Origin: Halomonas sp.
GTDB lineage: Bacteria; Pseudomonadota; Gammaproteobacteria; Pseudomonadales; Halomonadaceae
Direction of reading: 5' to 3'
DNA: 52,150 bases
Assembly: GCA_003553625.1 (NCBI GenBank)
Contig: PWEV01000255.1
Location: forward strand, 1-52,150
Shown here: piece after piece, positions 37,236 through 47,913 of the stretch
Layout: each line of letters opens with the position of its first letter
Numbering within the stretch: the first letter of the stretch is position 1
Position numbers and translations under genes: made by a program
Notes under the pieces: model-generated
What the model was told of the DNA's origin: nothing
Seen by the model: the letters and a program-made list of their open reading frames with translations, nothing else
Database searches by the model: none

Positions 37236-38753
37236 ATGGGCGTTGATGCCATCTTCAGCTCCTTCGCAGCCGCCCTCCACTACGAGTCCATCGCCGTTAT
37301 TCTCGGCGGGGTGCTGCTTGGCTACGTCGTCGGCGTCATCCCCGGCCTGAACCGTGCAGTAGCCATCGCTATCGCCATTCCGCTGACCTTCTACATGTCG
37401 GCCTATGCGGCCATTGCCTTCCTGATCGGGCTGTCGAAGGGCACCGCCGCCGGCAGCGCGGTCTCGGCGATCCTGCTGAATACTCCCGGTGAGCCTTCCT
37501 CGGCGGCGACCTGCCTGGATGGCTATCCCATGGCCAATGCGGGCAAACCGCGCAAGGCACTCAAGGTGGGTCTGCTGGCTTCGGTGATCGGCGACCTGCT
37601 GGCCACCCTGCTGCTGATCGCGGTGGCTATTCCCTTTGCCTCGGTGGCGCTCAAGTTCGGGCCCTATGAGCTGGCCGCCATCCTGATCTTCGCGCTGGTG
37701 TTCATCGCCGGAATGGCGGGAGGCTCCTTTCTCAAGGGCCTGGCCGCCGGCGGCATGGGGGTGATCCTGGGCACCGTGGGCATGGACCCCGAGACCGGCG
37801 CCATGCGCCTCACTTTCGGCTACGCAGAACTGATGGAAGGGGTGCCGATCCTGCCGCTGGTGATCGGCACTCTGGCGCTGGCCGAAATGTTCGTGCAACT
37901 CGACGAGTACCGCCGCAACAAGGGCGGCAGCGTGATCAAGCTGGGCAGGGAGGCCGATGACGACCTCTCCTGGCAGGAGTTCAAGGGCACCCTGCCGACC
38001 ATCTTCAAGAGTACCGGCGTGGGAGCCTTCGTCGGCGCCCTGCCTGGCCTCGGCCCCTCGGTGGGTGCTTTCATGGCCTACGGCCTGGCCAAGCGTACCG
38101 ACAAGGATCCGGACAGCTTCGGCAAGGGCAACCCCAAGGGCATCGCCGCCGCCGAGGCCTCCGACAACGCAGTGATCCCGGCCAGCTACATTCCGCTGTT
38201 CGGCCTGGGCATCCCGGGCAGCGTGTCGGCGGCGCTGCTGGTTGGCGCCTTCATGATCCATGGTATCCAGGTAGGGCCGCTGATGCTGCGCGACCATCCG
38301 GAAATGCTGTTCACCCTGTTCTCGGGGATGATCGTCGCGAGCGTGCTGATGCTGGCCGTGGGCTGGTACGGCCTGCGGCTATTCGCAAAGGTCACCAGCG
38401 TGCCGCCGCATATCGTGATTCCCGTGGTGATCTTCCTCTGCCTGGCGGGCATTCAGGTCCAGGGCTACGGCACCTTCGGGCTGGTCACGGTGTTTGCCTT
38501 CGCGATCTTCGGCTACTTTCTCAAGAAGTTCGACTACTCCTTCGTCACCTTTCTGGTGGCCTTCATCGTTACCCCGATGCTGGAGATGAACCTGCGCCAG
38601 TCTGTGATTCTTTCAGGTGGCGATATCGCCATCCTGCTCGACCGGCCCATCGCCTTGACGTTCGTTATCTTCACCGCGCTGCTGGTGCTGCACCTGACCT
38701 GGAGTGCCTACCGCCAGTGGCTCGACAAACGACTCAAGGCGCCCACCGCCTGA
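37236..38753 (+). CDS. Tripartite tricarboxylate transporter large permease TctA
   Basis: A 505-residue permease with about twelve membrane helices. The family motif region GVIPGLNRAVAIAIAIPLTF (about 33-52) and STGVGAFVGALPGLGPSVGA-type second repeat are visible, together with LLNTPGEPSSAATCLDGYPM. TTT permeases move carboxylates such as citrate or tartrate, driven by ion gradients. The tctB stop is one base upstream, and AGGAG within the tctB end probably serves this start. Confidence 0.93.
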   Translation: MGVDAIFSSFAAALHYESIAVILGGVLLGYVVGVIPGLNRAVAIAIAIPLTFYMSAYAAIAFLIGLSKGTAAGSAVSAILLNTPGEPSSAATCLDGYPMANAGKPRKALKVGLLASVIGDLLATLLLIAVAIPFASVALKFGPYELAAILIFALVFIAGMAGGSFLKGLAAGGMGVILGTVGMDPETGAMRLTFGYAELMEGVPILPLVIGTLALAEMFVQLDEYRRNKGGSVIKLGREADDDLSWQEFKGTLPTIFKSTGVGAFVGALPGLGPSVGAFMAYGLAKRTDKDPDSFGKGNPKGIAAAEASDNAVIPASYIPLFGLGIPGSVSAALLVGAFMIHGIQVGPLMLRDHPEMLFTLFSGMIVASVLMLAVGWYGLRLFAKVTSVPPHIVIPVVIFLCLAGIQVQGYGTFGLVTVFAFAIFGYFLKKFDYSFVTFLVAFIVTPMLEMNLRQSVILSGGDIAILLDRPIALTFVIFTALLVLHLTWSAYRQWLDKRLKAPTA

Positions 38754-38808
38754 CCCCCGGCCGTCCATTAGCCGGCTCGACAACAACACAACCCACGAGG
38801 TGTGAACC

Positions 38809-39777
38809 ATGAAAACCCAACTGATGGGTACCGCCCTCCTCGCCTCCGTCGTGGCCTTCGCCTCGGCCGGCGTGGCACAGGCCGATGACTTCCCGAGCAA
38901 GCCGCTGACCCTGGTGGTCGGCTGGGGCGCCGGGGGCAGCACCGATATCCAGGCCCGCGTGCTGGCCGACATCATGACCGAGGAGCTGGGTCAGCCGGTC
39001 AACGTGGTCAACCAGCCTGGCGCCGGCGGCGGCGTGGCCCTGGCACGCCTGGCCAACAACCGCGACGAGGGCTACACCTTCGTGTTCGGCACCTCGATGA
39101 CCATCACCTTCGGCCCGCTCTCTGCCGAGACCACCTACGACCTGGATGACTTCCGCTACGTGGCCGGGGTGACACTGGGCCAATCAGCCATCGTCACCGG
39201 CGAGGGCCGTCCGTTCGGCGATAGCTGGGAGGATCTGGTGGCCTACGCCCAGGAGAACCCTGGCACCAGCTATGCCACCCAGACCGCGCTGGATCGCATG
39301 ATCATCGAGTACATCGCTCAGCAGGAGGGACTCGAGCTGCGCATCGTGCCCACCTCCGGCGGCGCCGGCATGGCCCCGCTGATCCTCTCCGGCGACGTCG
39401 ACTTCGCCTACAGCGGCGGTACCCACTCCGGCTACGCCGAGACCGGCGAGATGCCGGTGCTGCTGAGCCTGGCCGAGGATCGTCTGGTGGCCTTCCCCGA
39501 CGCCCCGACCCTGCAGGAGGCCGGCTACGACATCAATGCCGCCGAGATCCGCGTGGGGATGGTGCCCAGAAACACCCCTGACGCCCATGTTGAGCGCCTG
39601 GCCGAGGCCCTCAAGGTAGCCACCGAGGATCCGCGTTTCATCGAGATCACCGAGGAGCGCATCCTGATGCCGGTGACCTGGATGCCCGAGGAAGAGGTCA
39701 CCCAGCTGCTCAGCGACCAGATCGAGGGCTACAGGGCGCTGATCGAGGAACTTGGCGGCCTGCCTGGCCAGGAATAG
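38809..39777 (+). CDS. Tripartite tricarboxylate transporter receptor TctC
   Basis: A 322-residue periplasmic binding protein of the Bug/TctC family: 25-residue signal peptide (cleavage after VAQA), then FPSKPLTLVVGWGAGGSTD, whose glycine-rich loop holds the ligand carboxylate in Bug proteins. The ligand is not predictable. GAGGTG lies upstream of the ATG. It is the third gene of the set, 55 bases after tctA, so it may be less abundant than in receptor-first operons. Confidence 0.92.
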   Translation: MKTQLMGTALLASVVAFASAGVAQADDFPSKPLTLVVGWGAGGSTDIQARVLADIMTEELGQPVNVVNQPGAGGGVALARLANNRDEGYTFVFGTSMTITFGPLSAETTYDLDDFRYVAGVTLGQSAIVTGEGRPFGDSWEDLVAYAQENPGTSYATQTALDRMIIEYIAQQEGLELRIVPTSGGAGMAPLILSGDVDFAYSGGTHSGYAETGEMPVLLSLAEDRLVAFPDAPTLQEAGYDINAAEIRVGMVPRNTPDAHVERLAEALKVATEDPRFIEITEERILMPVTWMPEEEVTQLLSDQIEGYRALIEELGGLPGQE

Positions 39778-39816
39778 GCCCCCTCGGCCGGGGCACCCTC
39801 GCCAGCAGCATGACCC

Positions 39817-39845
39817 GGGACGGGCGCCCAAGTGGCGCTCGTCCC
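39817..39845 (+). terminator. Possible terminator after tctC
   Basis: A 12-bp stem with one G-U pair and a five-base loop, about 40 bases past tctC. There is no T-run, so termination strength is doubtful; it may rather be an mRNA 3' stabiliser. Confidence 0.4.
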
Positions 39846-39991
39846 GCGTTGACGGCGCATCGAAAGCGCGAATCCGCTATTACCGAGCCGGGGGAGGCTG
39901 TACAATGCGCGCCCTACATTCCCTGCCCCGCGCCTAGGGTACTTGATAGAAACGTGTACATAGGTGCGTACATATCAGTGAGACACACCTC

Positions 39992-41842
<1,851 letters not shown>

Positions 41843-41859
41843 GGCAGCCGCTTCGTCTC

Positions 41860-41897
41860 ACGACGCCCGCCCGGGAGCTCCCCGCGGCGGGCGTCGT
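41860..41897 (+). terminator. Probable terminator of typA
   Basis: A perfect 12-bp GC-rich stem (41860-41871 with 41886-41897) with a 14-base loop, followed by a modest GTTGT tract, 17 bases after the stop codon. Confidence 0.5.
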
Positions 41898-41980
41898 CGT
41901 TGTCGGTCCCGGAATCCTCTATGCTGGTACCGATACCCACCTGCCATTACCTGCCTGCCAACCCGACAAGGAGACCCCGC

Positions 41981-42316
41981 ATGCACAAGCACGTGGAATG
42001 GGACGACCCCGGCGCCGACAGCGTCATGCGCCACTTCGAGAAGGACCCCACGGGCCACTCGGCGCCCGGCAACGGCGATATCCTTTCGGCGCGCTACCAG
42101 GGCGCCGTGGTGCGGGTGAAAGTGGCGGCCTACGTGGAAGGCACCTCCATCGGCGAGGTGGCGGCGATCATCGCCGTCGACAACGGCCGGCGGCTCAAGT
42201 CCCACGGCAAGCTCGCCCTGGGCGACACCGTGCGCCTGCCCGACGAGGCCCGGGCCCTGGAGCCACGCATCGGCCAGAAGAAGGATGATGACGAGGACAG
42301 CGATAAAGAGCGCTAG
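41981..42316 (+). CDS. Unrecognised 111-residue protein
   Basis: I do not recognise this family. The protein begins with a short acidic/His-rich stretch (MHKHVEWDDPG), continues with a beta-rich central part (about 35-95, with GDILSARYQGAVVRVKV and HGKLALGDTVRLP, reminiscent of a small OB- or SH3-like barrel), and ends in a highly charged KKDDDEDSDKER tail. It has no membrane segment or signal peptide. The ATG at 41981 has a strong AAGGAG seven bases upstream, so translation is likely. It lies between typA and an NSS transporter. Confidence 0.7.
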   Translation: MHKHVEWDDPGADSVMRHFEKDPTGHSAPGNGDILSARYQGAVVRVKVAAYVEGTSIGEVAAIIAVDNGRRLKSHGKLALGDTVRLPDEARALEPRIGQKKDDDEDSDKER

Positions 42317-42385
42317 TCGATAGCGGCATTATCGGCGACCTTAACGTCTGCTAAACGCTGCCTGACTGGCTCCCGACCGCGTTTT

Positions 42386-42401
42386 GCCGCAAAGTTGCGG
42401 C
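42386..42401. promoter_or_regulatory. GCCGCAA-AG-TTGCGGC palindrome upstream of the NSS gene
   Basis: A 7-bp perfect inverted repeat with a two-base centre, about 40 bases before the NSS start. It is preceded, not followed, by a T-run, so it is not a terminator for the sense strand. It may be an operator. Confidence 0.35.
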
Positions 42402-42441
42402 ACGGGCCCTCCGGCCACCCGATTCGCGTTACGGAGCATTC

Positions 42442-43887
42442 ATGAGCACTCACAACGTCTGGACCCATAAAGGGACCTTCCTGCTGGCCGCCGTCGGTTC
42501 GGCGGTGGGTCTCGGCAACCTCTGGCGCTTCCCCTACCTCACCGGTGAAAACGGCGGCGGGGCCTTCATCCTGGTCTATGCCCTGACCATCTTCGCCGTT
42601 GGCATTCCGATCCTGATAGCCGAGACCATGCTCGGCCGCAACAGCCGCCGCAGCCCGATCATGGGCATGCGCTTCCTGACCCGCACCCACAACACCTCCC
42701 GGGCCTGGGAGTCCATCGGCTGGCTGGGGGCAGCCTCCGCCTTCCTGATCCTGAGCTTCTACTCGGTGATCGCCGGCTGGGCGATCCACTATACCTGGCA
42801 GATGCTGACCGGCTCGCTGGTCGGCGCCGATGCCGAGATCATCGGCGCCGGTTTCGACGCCCTGCTCGCCTCACCCGCCCTGCTGACCCTCTACCACACC
42901 CTGTTCATCATCGCCTCGGGGCTGATCGTCGGCATGGGCATCCACAGGGGCATCGAGAGCGGACTGCGCATCATCATGCCGGCGCTGTTCGTGATCCTGC
43001 TGCTGGTGCTGGCCTACGGCGTGGCCAACGGCGACTTCGCCGCCGCGGCCAGCTTCCTTTTCACCTTCAACCTCGCCGACCTGAGCCTGGAAGGCTGGCT
43101 GGCCGCCATGGGCCAGTCGTTCTTCACCCTCAGCCTCGGCATGGGCGCGATCATGGCCTATGGCGCCTACATGTCCAGCGAGATCTCGCTGACCCGCACC
43201 GCGTTGGCCATCGCCGTCGTCGACACCGCGGTGGCCATGGTCGCCGGCCTGGCGATCTTCTCGCTGGTATTCGGCGCCGGCCTCGATGCCGGCCAGGGCC
43301 CGGGCCTCATGTTCGTCACCCTGCCACTGGCCTTCGCCGATATGCCCTTCGGCGCGCTGGTCGGCGGCGTCTTCTTCATCCTGGTGCTGGGAGCCGCCAT
43401 CAGCTCCTCCATCTCGCTGATCGAGCCGGTGGCCGCCTTCCTGGTGGAACGCTTCGACCTCACCCGGCCCCAGGCCGTGTTCGCCATGGTGGTGGCGAGC
43501 TGGGCCCTGGGCCTGCTCACCGTGGCCAGCTTCAACGTCTATGCCGAGGGCACGATCTTCCACACCCTGTTCGGGCGCAGCGCCTTCGACTTCATCGAAC
43601 TCCTCACCAACATCTTCATGCCGCTGGGCGGCTTGCTGATCGCCCTGTTCGCCGGCTGGGCGCTGACCCACTCCGAGGTCATGAAGGAGATGCGCACCAA
43701 CGAGACCTGGTTCGCCATCTGGCGCCTGCTGGTGCGCTTCGTCGCTCCGGCGGCGGTGGCCTTCGTCTTCCTGCGTGCCATTCCCCAGGTGGAGGGCTAC
43801 CTGATCCCGGCCATCGGTGCGCTGGTGATCGTCGGCGCCTTCGCTGCCGGCCGCACCTTCCTAGTGGACGATAGCCAGGAGCAGTGA
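42442..43887 (+). CDS. Sodium-dependent transporter, NSS family
   Basis: A 481-residue symporter with about twelve membrane helices. TM1 carries GSAVGLGNLWRFPYLTGENGGGAF, including the Na+ and substrate contact residues of the LeuT fold. It is probably an amino-acid importer, but the ligand is unclear. The ATG at 42442 has GGAG five bases upstream. A GC-rich hairpin follows at about 43893-43915 with no T-run. The fragment at 1-107 belongs to a second copy of this family. Confidence 0.93.
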   Translation: MSTHNVWTHKGTFLLAAVGSAVGLGNLWRFPYLTGENGGGAFILVYALTIFAVGIPILIAETMLGRNSRRSPIMGMRFLTRTHNTSRAWESIGWLGAASAFLILSFYSVIAGWAIHYTWQMLTGSLVGADAEIIGAGFDALLASPALLTLYHTLFIIASGLIVGMGIHRGIESGLRIIMPALFVILLLVLAYGVANGDFAAAASFLFTFNLADLSLEGWLAAMGQSFFTLSLGMGAIMAYGAYMSSEISLTRTALAIAVVDTAVAMVAGLAIFSLVFGAGLDAGQGPGLMFVTLPLAFADMPFGALVGGVFFILVLGAAISSSISLIEPVAAFLVERFDLTRPQAVFAMVVASWALGLLTVASFNVYAEGTIFHTLFGRSAFDFIELLTNIFMPLGGLLIALFAGWALTHSEVMKEMRTNETWFAIWRLLVRFVAPAAVAFVFLRAIPQVEGYLIPAIGALVIVGAFAAGRTFLVDDSQEQ

Positions 43888-43978
43888 CGGTGTCGCCGCC
43901 GCCCTGGGCGGCGGCGCCCGCCAGCGCCGTTACTGGCGTCAGCATAAAAAAACAGCCATAAACACCGCGGACACTGCC

Positions 43979-44743
43979 ATGGCATCCATGATCGACGTGC
44001 GACACGTTCACAAGGCCTTCGGCGGCCTCAGGGTCATCAACGACTGCTCGCTGTCGGTGGAGAAGGGCTCCATCACCGGGCTGATCGGCCCCAACGGCGC
44101 CGGCAAGTCGACCCTGTTCAACATCATAGCCGGCGCCCTGCCGCTGGACAGCGGTCAGGTGCTGCTGGAGGGCGAGGAGATCACCAACCGCCCCGCCAAC
44201 GAGCTGTTCCACAGGGGGCTGCTGCGCACCTTCCAGATCGCCCACGAGTTCTCCCAGATGACCGCCCTGGAGAACCTGATGATGGTGCCGCCCGCTCAGG
44301 CGGGCGAGAGCCTGTTCAGCGCCTGGCTCAAGCCCGGGCGGGTAAGGGAGCAGGAGGAGGAGGTTCGCCGCCGCGCGCTGGAGGTGATCGACTTCATCGG
44401 CCTGCGTCATGTGCGCAACGAAGTGGCCGGCAATCTCTCCGGCGGCCAGAAGAAGCTCCTGGAACTCGGCCGCACCATGATGACCGACGCCCGGGTGGTG
44501 CTGCTCGACGAGATCGCCGCGGGGGTGAACCGCACCCTGCTCGGCGATCTGGTGGAGAACATCGAGCGGCTCAACCGCGAGCTGGGCTACACCTTCCTGG
44601 TCATCGAGCACGACATGGAGATGATCGCCCGGCTCTGTAACCCGGTGATCGTGCTCGCCCAGGGCAGCGTGATGGTGGAGGGCACCATCGCGGAGATCCA
44701 GCGCAATCCCGAGGTCATCGAAGCCTATTTTGGCTCCGCATAA
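43979..44743 (+). CDS. Branched-chain amino acid-type ABC transporter ATPase (LivG-like)
   Basis: A 254-residue ATPase. Walker A is GPNGAGKST (about 38-46), the ABC signature is LSGGQKKLLELG, and Walker B is VVLLDE with the usual conserved E. The insert region EFSQMTALENLMM is typical of LivG. It heads the set livG-livF-livH-livM, an order with the ATPases first. The substrate of such systems varies (amino acids, urea, amides), and the binding protein lies downstream on the other strand. Confidence 0.9.
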   Translation: MASMIDVRHVHKAFGGLRVINDCSLSVEKGSITGLIGPNGAGKSTLFNIIAGALPLDSGQVLLEGEEITNRPANELFHRGLLRTFQIAHEFSQMTALENLMMVPPAQAGESLFSAWLKPGRVREQEEEVRRRALEVIDFIGLRHVRNEVAGNLSGGQKKLLELGRTMMTDARVVLLDEIAAGVNRTLLGDLVENIERLNRELGYTFLVIEHDMEMIARLCNPVIVLAQGSVMVEGTIAEIQRNPEVIEAYFGSA

Positions 44744-44767
44744 CAACCACCTGGAGATTGCACCACC

Positions 44768-45472
44768 ATGCCACTCCTAGATGCGCGCGACGTCCACGGC
44801 GGGTACGGCGGCATGAACATCCTCAACGGGGTGAACATGGCCATCGAGGCCGACGAGATCGGTGTGATCGTCGGCCCCAACGGCGCCGGGAAGTCCACCA
44901 TGCTCAAGGCCGTGTTCGGCCTGCTCAGCGTCACCCAGGGCGAGATCCTGCTGCGCGGCGAGCCGATTCACAACCTGCCCCCCAATAAGCTGGTGCAGAA
45001 GGGCATGGGCTTCATCCCCCAGGAGAAGAACGTCTTCCCGAGCCTCACGGTGAAGGAGAACCTGGAGATGGGCGCCTTCCTCAAGCCGCAGAATACCCGG
45101 CGGATGCTCAAGCAGATCTATGACTTCTTCCCGCCGCTCTTTGACAAGCGTCATCAGCCCGCCGGCGAGCTCTCCGGCGGCCAGCGCCAGATGGTCGCCA
45201 TGGGCCGGGCGCTGATGGCCGAGCCCAGCCTGCTGCTGCTCGATGAGCCCACCGCCGGCCTCTCGCCCCTCTATATGAACGAGATCTTCACCCAGGTGAA
45301 GCAGATCAACGCCGCCGGCGTCGGCATCCTGATGGTGGAACAGAACGCCAAGCAGGCGCTGGCCATCGCCGACAAGGGCTTCGTGCTGGCCGCCGGCCAG
45401 AACCGCTTCACCGATACCGGTGCCGCCCTGCTGGCGGACCCGGAAGTCGCCAGAAGCTTCCTGGGTGGCTGA
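44768..45472 (+). CDS. Branched-chain amino acid-type ABC transporter ATPase (LivF-like)
   Basis: The second ATPase, 234 residues. Walker A GPNGAGKST at about 38-46 and the LivF-type GMGFIPQEKNVFPSLTVKENL are present; the signature is LSGGQRQMVAMG and Walker B LLLLDEPTAGLSP. It follows the first ATPase by 24 bases, with GGAG 11 bases before the ATG. Confidence 0.92.
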   Translation: MPLLDARDVHGGYGGMNILNGVNMAIEADEIGVIVGPNGAGKSTMLKAVFGLLSVTQGEILLRGEPIHNLPPNKLVQKGMGFIPQEKNVFPSLTVKENLEMGAFLKPQNTRRMLKQIYDFFPPLFDKRHQPAGELSGGQRQMVAMGRALMAEPSLLLLDEPTAGLSPLYMNEIFTQVKQINAAGVGILMVEQNAKQALAIADKGFVLAAGQNRFTDTGAALLADPEVARSFLGG

Positions 45473-45492
45473 GGGACAGGAGAACCAACGTC

Positions 45493-46500
45493 GTGAATGA
45501 ACTCGTCTTCTTCATCAACAACGTGGTGATCGCCGGCAGCGTGACCGGCTCGATCTACGCCATCGGTGCCATCGGCGTGACGCTGATCTTCAGCATCATG
45601 CGCTTCGCCCACTTCGCCCACGCCGACATGATGACCTTCGGCGCCTTCATGGTGCTCCTGCTGACCATGGCATTTCCCGGCGCGGGGGCGGTCGTGGGGC
45701 TGCCGACGCCTGTGATCATGCTGCCGCTGGCCATGGTGCTCACCGCACTGCTCGCCGTGGGCATCGACAAGGTCTTCTACAAGCCGCTGCGCGCCCACGG
45801 GGTCAAGCCCATCGTCATGGTGATCGGCTCGCTGGGCGTGACCCTGATGCTGCAGGGATTGATCCGTCTGTTTGCCGGCACCAGCGGCCAGAGCCTATAC
45901 ATGGCCGGCGAGCGCAAGGAGATCTACCGTCTCGCCCTGCCCTTCGAGGGGGTACGGGCGCCGATCGTGATCACCGAGCCGCAGGTCATCCTCTTCGTAT
46001 TGACCATCGCCTGCGTGGTGGGCCTGCACCTCTTTCTCAGTCGCTCGCGGCTGGGCAAGGCGATGCGGGCCATGTCCGACAACCCCGACCTGGCCCGGGC
46101 CTCGGGGATCAACACCAACGCCATCGTGGCGGTGACCTGGGTGATTGCCGGGGGCCTGGCGGCCATCGCCGGCACCCTGCTGGCCCTGGACGTCACCTTC
46201 AAGCCGGACCTCAGCTTCTTCCTGCTGCTGCCGATCTTCGCCGCGGCCATCGTCGGCGGCGTGGGGCACCCCTACGGCGCCATCGCCGGGGGCTTCGTGG
46301 TGGGCTTCGCCGAGACGCTCGCGGTGTTCAACTGGGCTGTGCTGCTTCGGCCCATTGCCCATCACTTCCCGGAATGGCTGGAGCTGCCGCGCAACCTGGC
46401 CTTCGTGGGCACCGAATACAAGATCGTGGTGCCATTCTTCATCCTGGTGGCCATCCTGGTGTGGCGTCCCACCGGCATCTTCAAGGGCAAGGTGATCTGA
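45493..46500 (+). CDS. Branched-chain amino acid-type ABC transporter permease (LivH-like)
   Basis: A 335-residue permease with about eight membrane helices. FSIMRFAHFAHADMMTFGAF near the N-terminus and RSRLGKAMRAMSDNPDLARASGI, the EAA-like ATPase contact loop, are typical. The start is a GTG at 45493 with GGAG about 11 bases upstream. The stop overlaps the next start by one base (TGATG). Confidence 0.92.
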   Translation: MNELVFFINNVVIAGSVTGSIYAIGAIGVTLIFSIMRFAHFAHADMMTFGAFMVLLLTMAFPGAGAVVGLPTPVIMLPLAMVLTALLAVGIDKVFYKPLRAHGVKPIVMVIGSLGVTLMLQGLIRLFAGTSGQSLYMAGERKEIYRLALPFEGVRAPIVITEPQVILFVLTIACVVGLHLFLSRSRLGKAMRAMSDNPDLARASGINTNAIVAVTWVIAGGLAAIAGTLLALDVTFKPDLSFFLLLPIFAAAIVGGVGHPYGAIAGGFVVGFAETLAVFNWAVLLRPIAHHFPEWLELPRNLAFVGTEYKIVVPFFILVAILVWRPTGIFKGKVI

Positions 46501-47810
46501 TGAGCACTCAAGACAAGCAGCGCGAGGATCTGGTCGCCACGCCGTCGCGGTTCCCGCTACGCGAGGTGGTGCTGTTCACCGCCCTGCTGGCAGCCATCCT
46601 CGGCATCTACGCCATGATGGGCGCCGCCTACAGCACCCGCATGCTGGTGGAGGCCGCCTGCTACGCCATCCTGGCCCTGGGCCTGACCATCCAGTGGGGC
46701 TATGCGGGGCAGTTCAACGCCGGGGTCATGGGCTTCGTGGCCCTGGGCGGCTACTGTGCCATGGCCTTCAGCGTGCCGGTCAACGGCGCTTTCTGGGACA
46801 GCGAGCTGCCCGGTGAACTGGCCCGGGTGCTGCTCTATGGCGCGGCCGCCGCCGTGCTGGTCTACGGCGCCACCAAGCTCGATCGGCTGGGCGTGCCGAA
46901 AACGCTGCGCACGGTGATCGCCGTGGTGCTGGCGGTGGTGCTCTACCTGGTGGTGATCAGCCTGCTGCGTGGGGTCACCGGCGAGATTCAGTCCCGCGCG
47001 GGCTTCATCGGTGGCCTGGGCCTGCCGGCCTGGACGGGCTGGATCGTCGGCGGGGCACTCGCCGGCGCGGTGGGCTACTTCATCGGCCATATCTGCCTGG
47101 GACTGCGCAGCGACTACCTGGCCATCGCCACTCTGGGCATCGCCGAGATCATCAAGGCCTTCCTCAAGAACTCCGACTGGTTGACCCGCGGCACCGCCAC
47201 GGTGTCGCCGCTGCCCTGGCCGACCCCCGGGCCTGCGGAACTCGGCTTCACCCTGTCCCGGGCCATCTACCTGTCGATCACGGCTGTCATCATCGCGGTG
47301 ATCTTCTTCCTGCTGCATCGCGCCTACCATGCCCCCTGGGGCCGCATGATCCGCGCCATCCGCGACAACGAGGTCTCCGCCGCCGCCATGGGTAAGGACA
47401 TCAATCGCCGCCGTCTGGAGATCTTCGTGCTGGGCTGCATCCTGATGGGCATCGGCGGCGGCGTGCTGACCACCTTCAACAGCCTGTTCGACCCGGACGG
47501 CTACCTGCCGCTCAACCACACCTTCCTGGTGCTGGTGATGGTGATCCTGGGCGGGCCTGGCAACAACCTGGGCACCCTCTTCGGCGCCGTGGCGGTCTAT
47601 CTCATCTGGATCATGTCCGAACCGCTGGCCCTCGCACTGATGAGCCTGGCGGTGCACGTCGGCGACCTGTGGTTCGCCTGGGAGCCACCGCGCAACATCG
47701 AGAGTCGCGCCCTGCAGGCCCGGGTATTCGTGATCGGCCTGCTGATCACCCTGGTGCTGCGGTTCGCGCCCAAGGGGCTGCTGCCCGAGAAGGTCAAGCA
47801 CCACGGGTGA
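46500..47810 (+). CDS. Branched-chain amino acid-type ABC transporter permease (LivM-like)
   Basis: A 436-residue permease with about ten helices. It contains QWGYAGQFNAGVMGFVALGGY and the contact loop WGRMIRAIRDNEVSAAAMGKDINRRR. The length is close to E. coli LivM (425), with an extra hydrophobic pair around residues 110-150. It ends the transporter operon, and a strong hairpin follows. Confidence 0.92.
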   Translation: MSTQDKQREDLVATPSRFPLREVVLFTALLAAILGIYAMMGAAYSTRMLVEAACYAILALGLTIQWGYAGQFNAGVMGFVALGGYCAMAFSVPVNGAFWDSELPGELARVLLYGAAAAVLVYGATKLDRLGVPKTLRTVIAVVLAVVLYLVVISLLRGVTGEIQSRAGFIGGLGLPAWTGWIVGGALAGAVGYFIGHICLGLRSDYLAIATLGIAEIIKAFLKNSDWLTRGTATVSPLPWPTPGPAELGFTLSRAIYLSITAVIIAVIFFLLHRAYHAPWGRMIRAIRDNEVSAAAMGKDINRRRLEIFVLGCILMGIGGGVLTTFNSLFDPDGYLPLNHTFLVLVMVILGGPGNNLGTLFGAVAVYLIWIMSEPLALALMSLAVHVGDLWFAWEPPRNIESRALQARVFVIGLLITLVLRFAPKGLLPEKVKHHG

Positions 47811-47843
47811 CACAAGCTGTAAGCAACACAAGAGGCAGCAAAG

Positions 47844-47877
47844 AATAGGCCCCGGTGGATGTCCACCGGGGCCTATT
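47844..47877. terminator. Bidirectional terminator between livM and the binding-protein gene
   Basis: A perfect 16-bp inverted repeat with a TG centre (47844-47859 with 47862-47877) lies between two convergent genes. Flanking A/T runs are short, but the stem is strong. Confidence 0.8.
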
Positions 47878-47913
47878 GGGTCAGAGCGCTCTGATCCGCT
47901 CAGCGCGGTACGC

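Noticed and set aside
39943..39974. TTGATA/TACATA sigma-70 promoter before typA
   Set aside because: Spacing of 20 bases is too long and the -10 matches only three of six positions.
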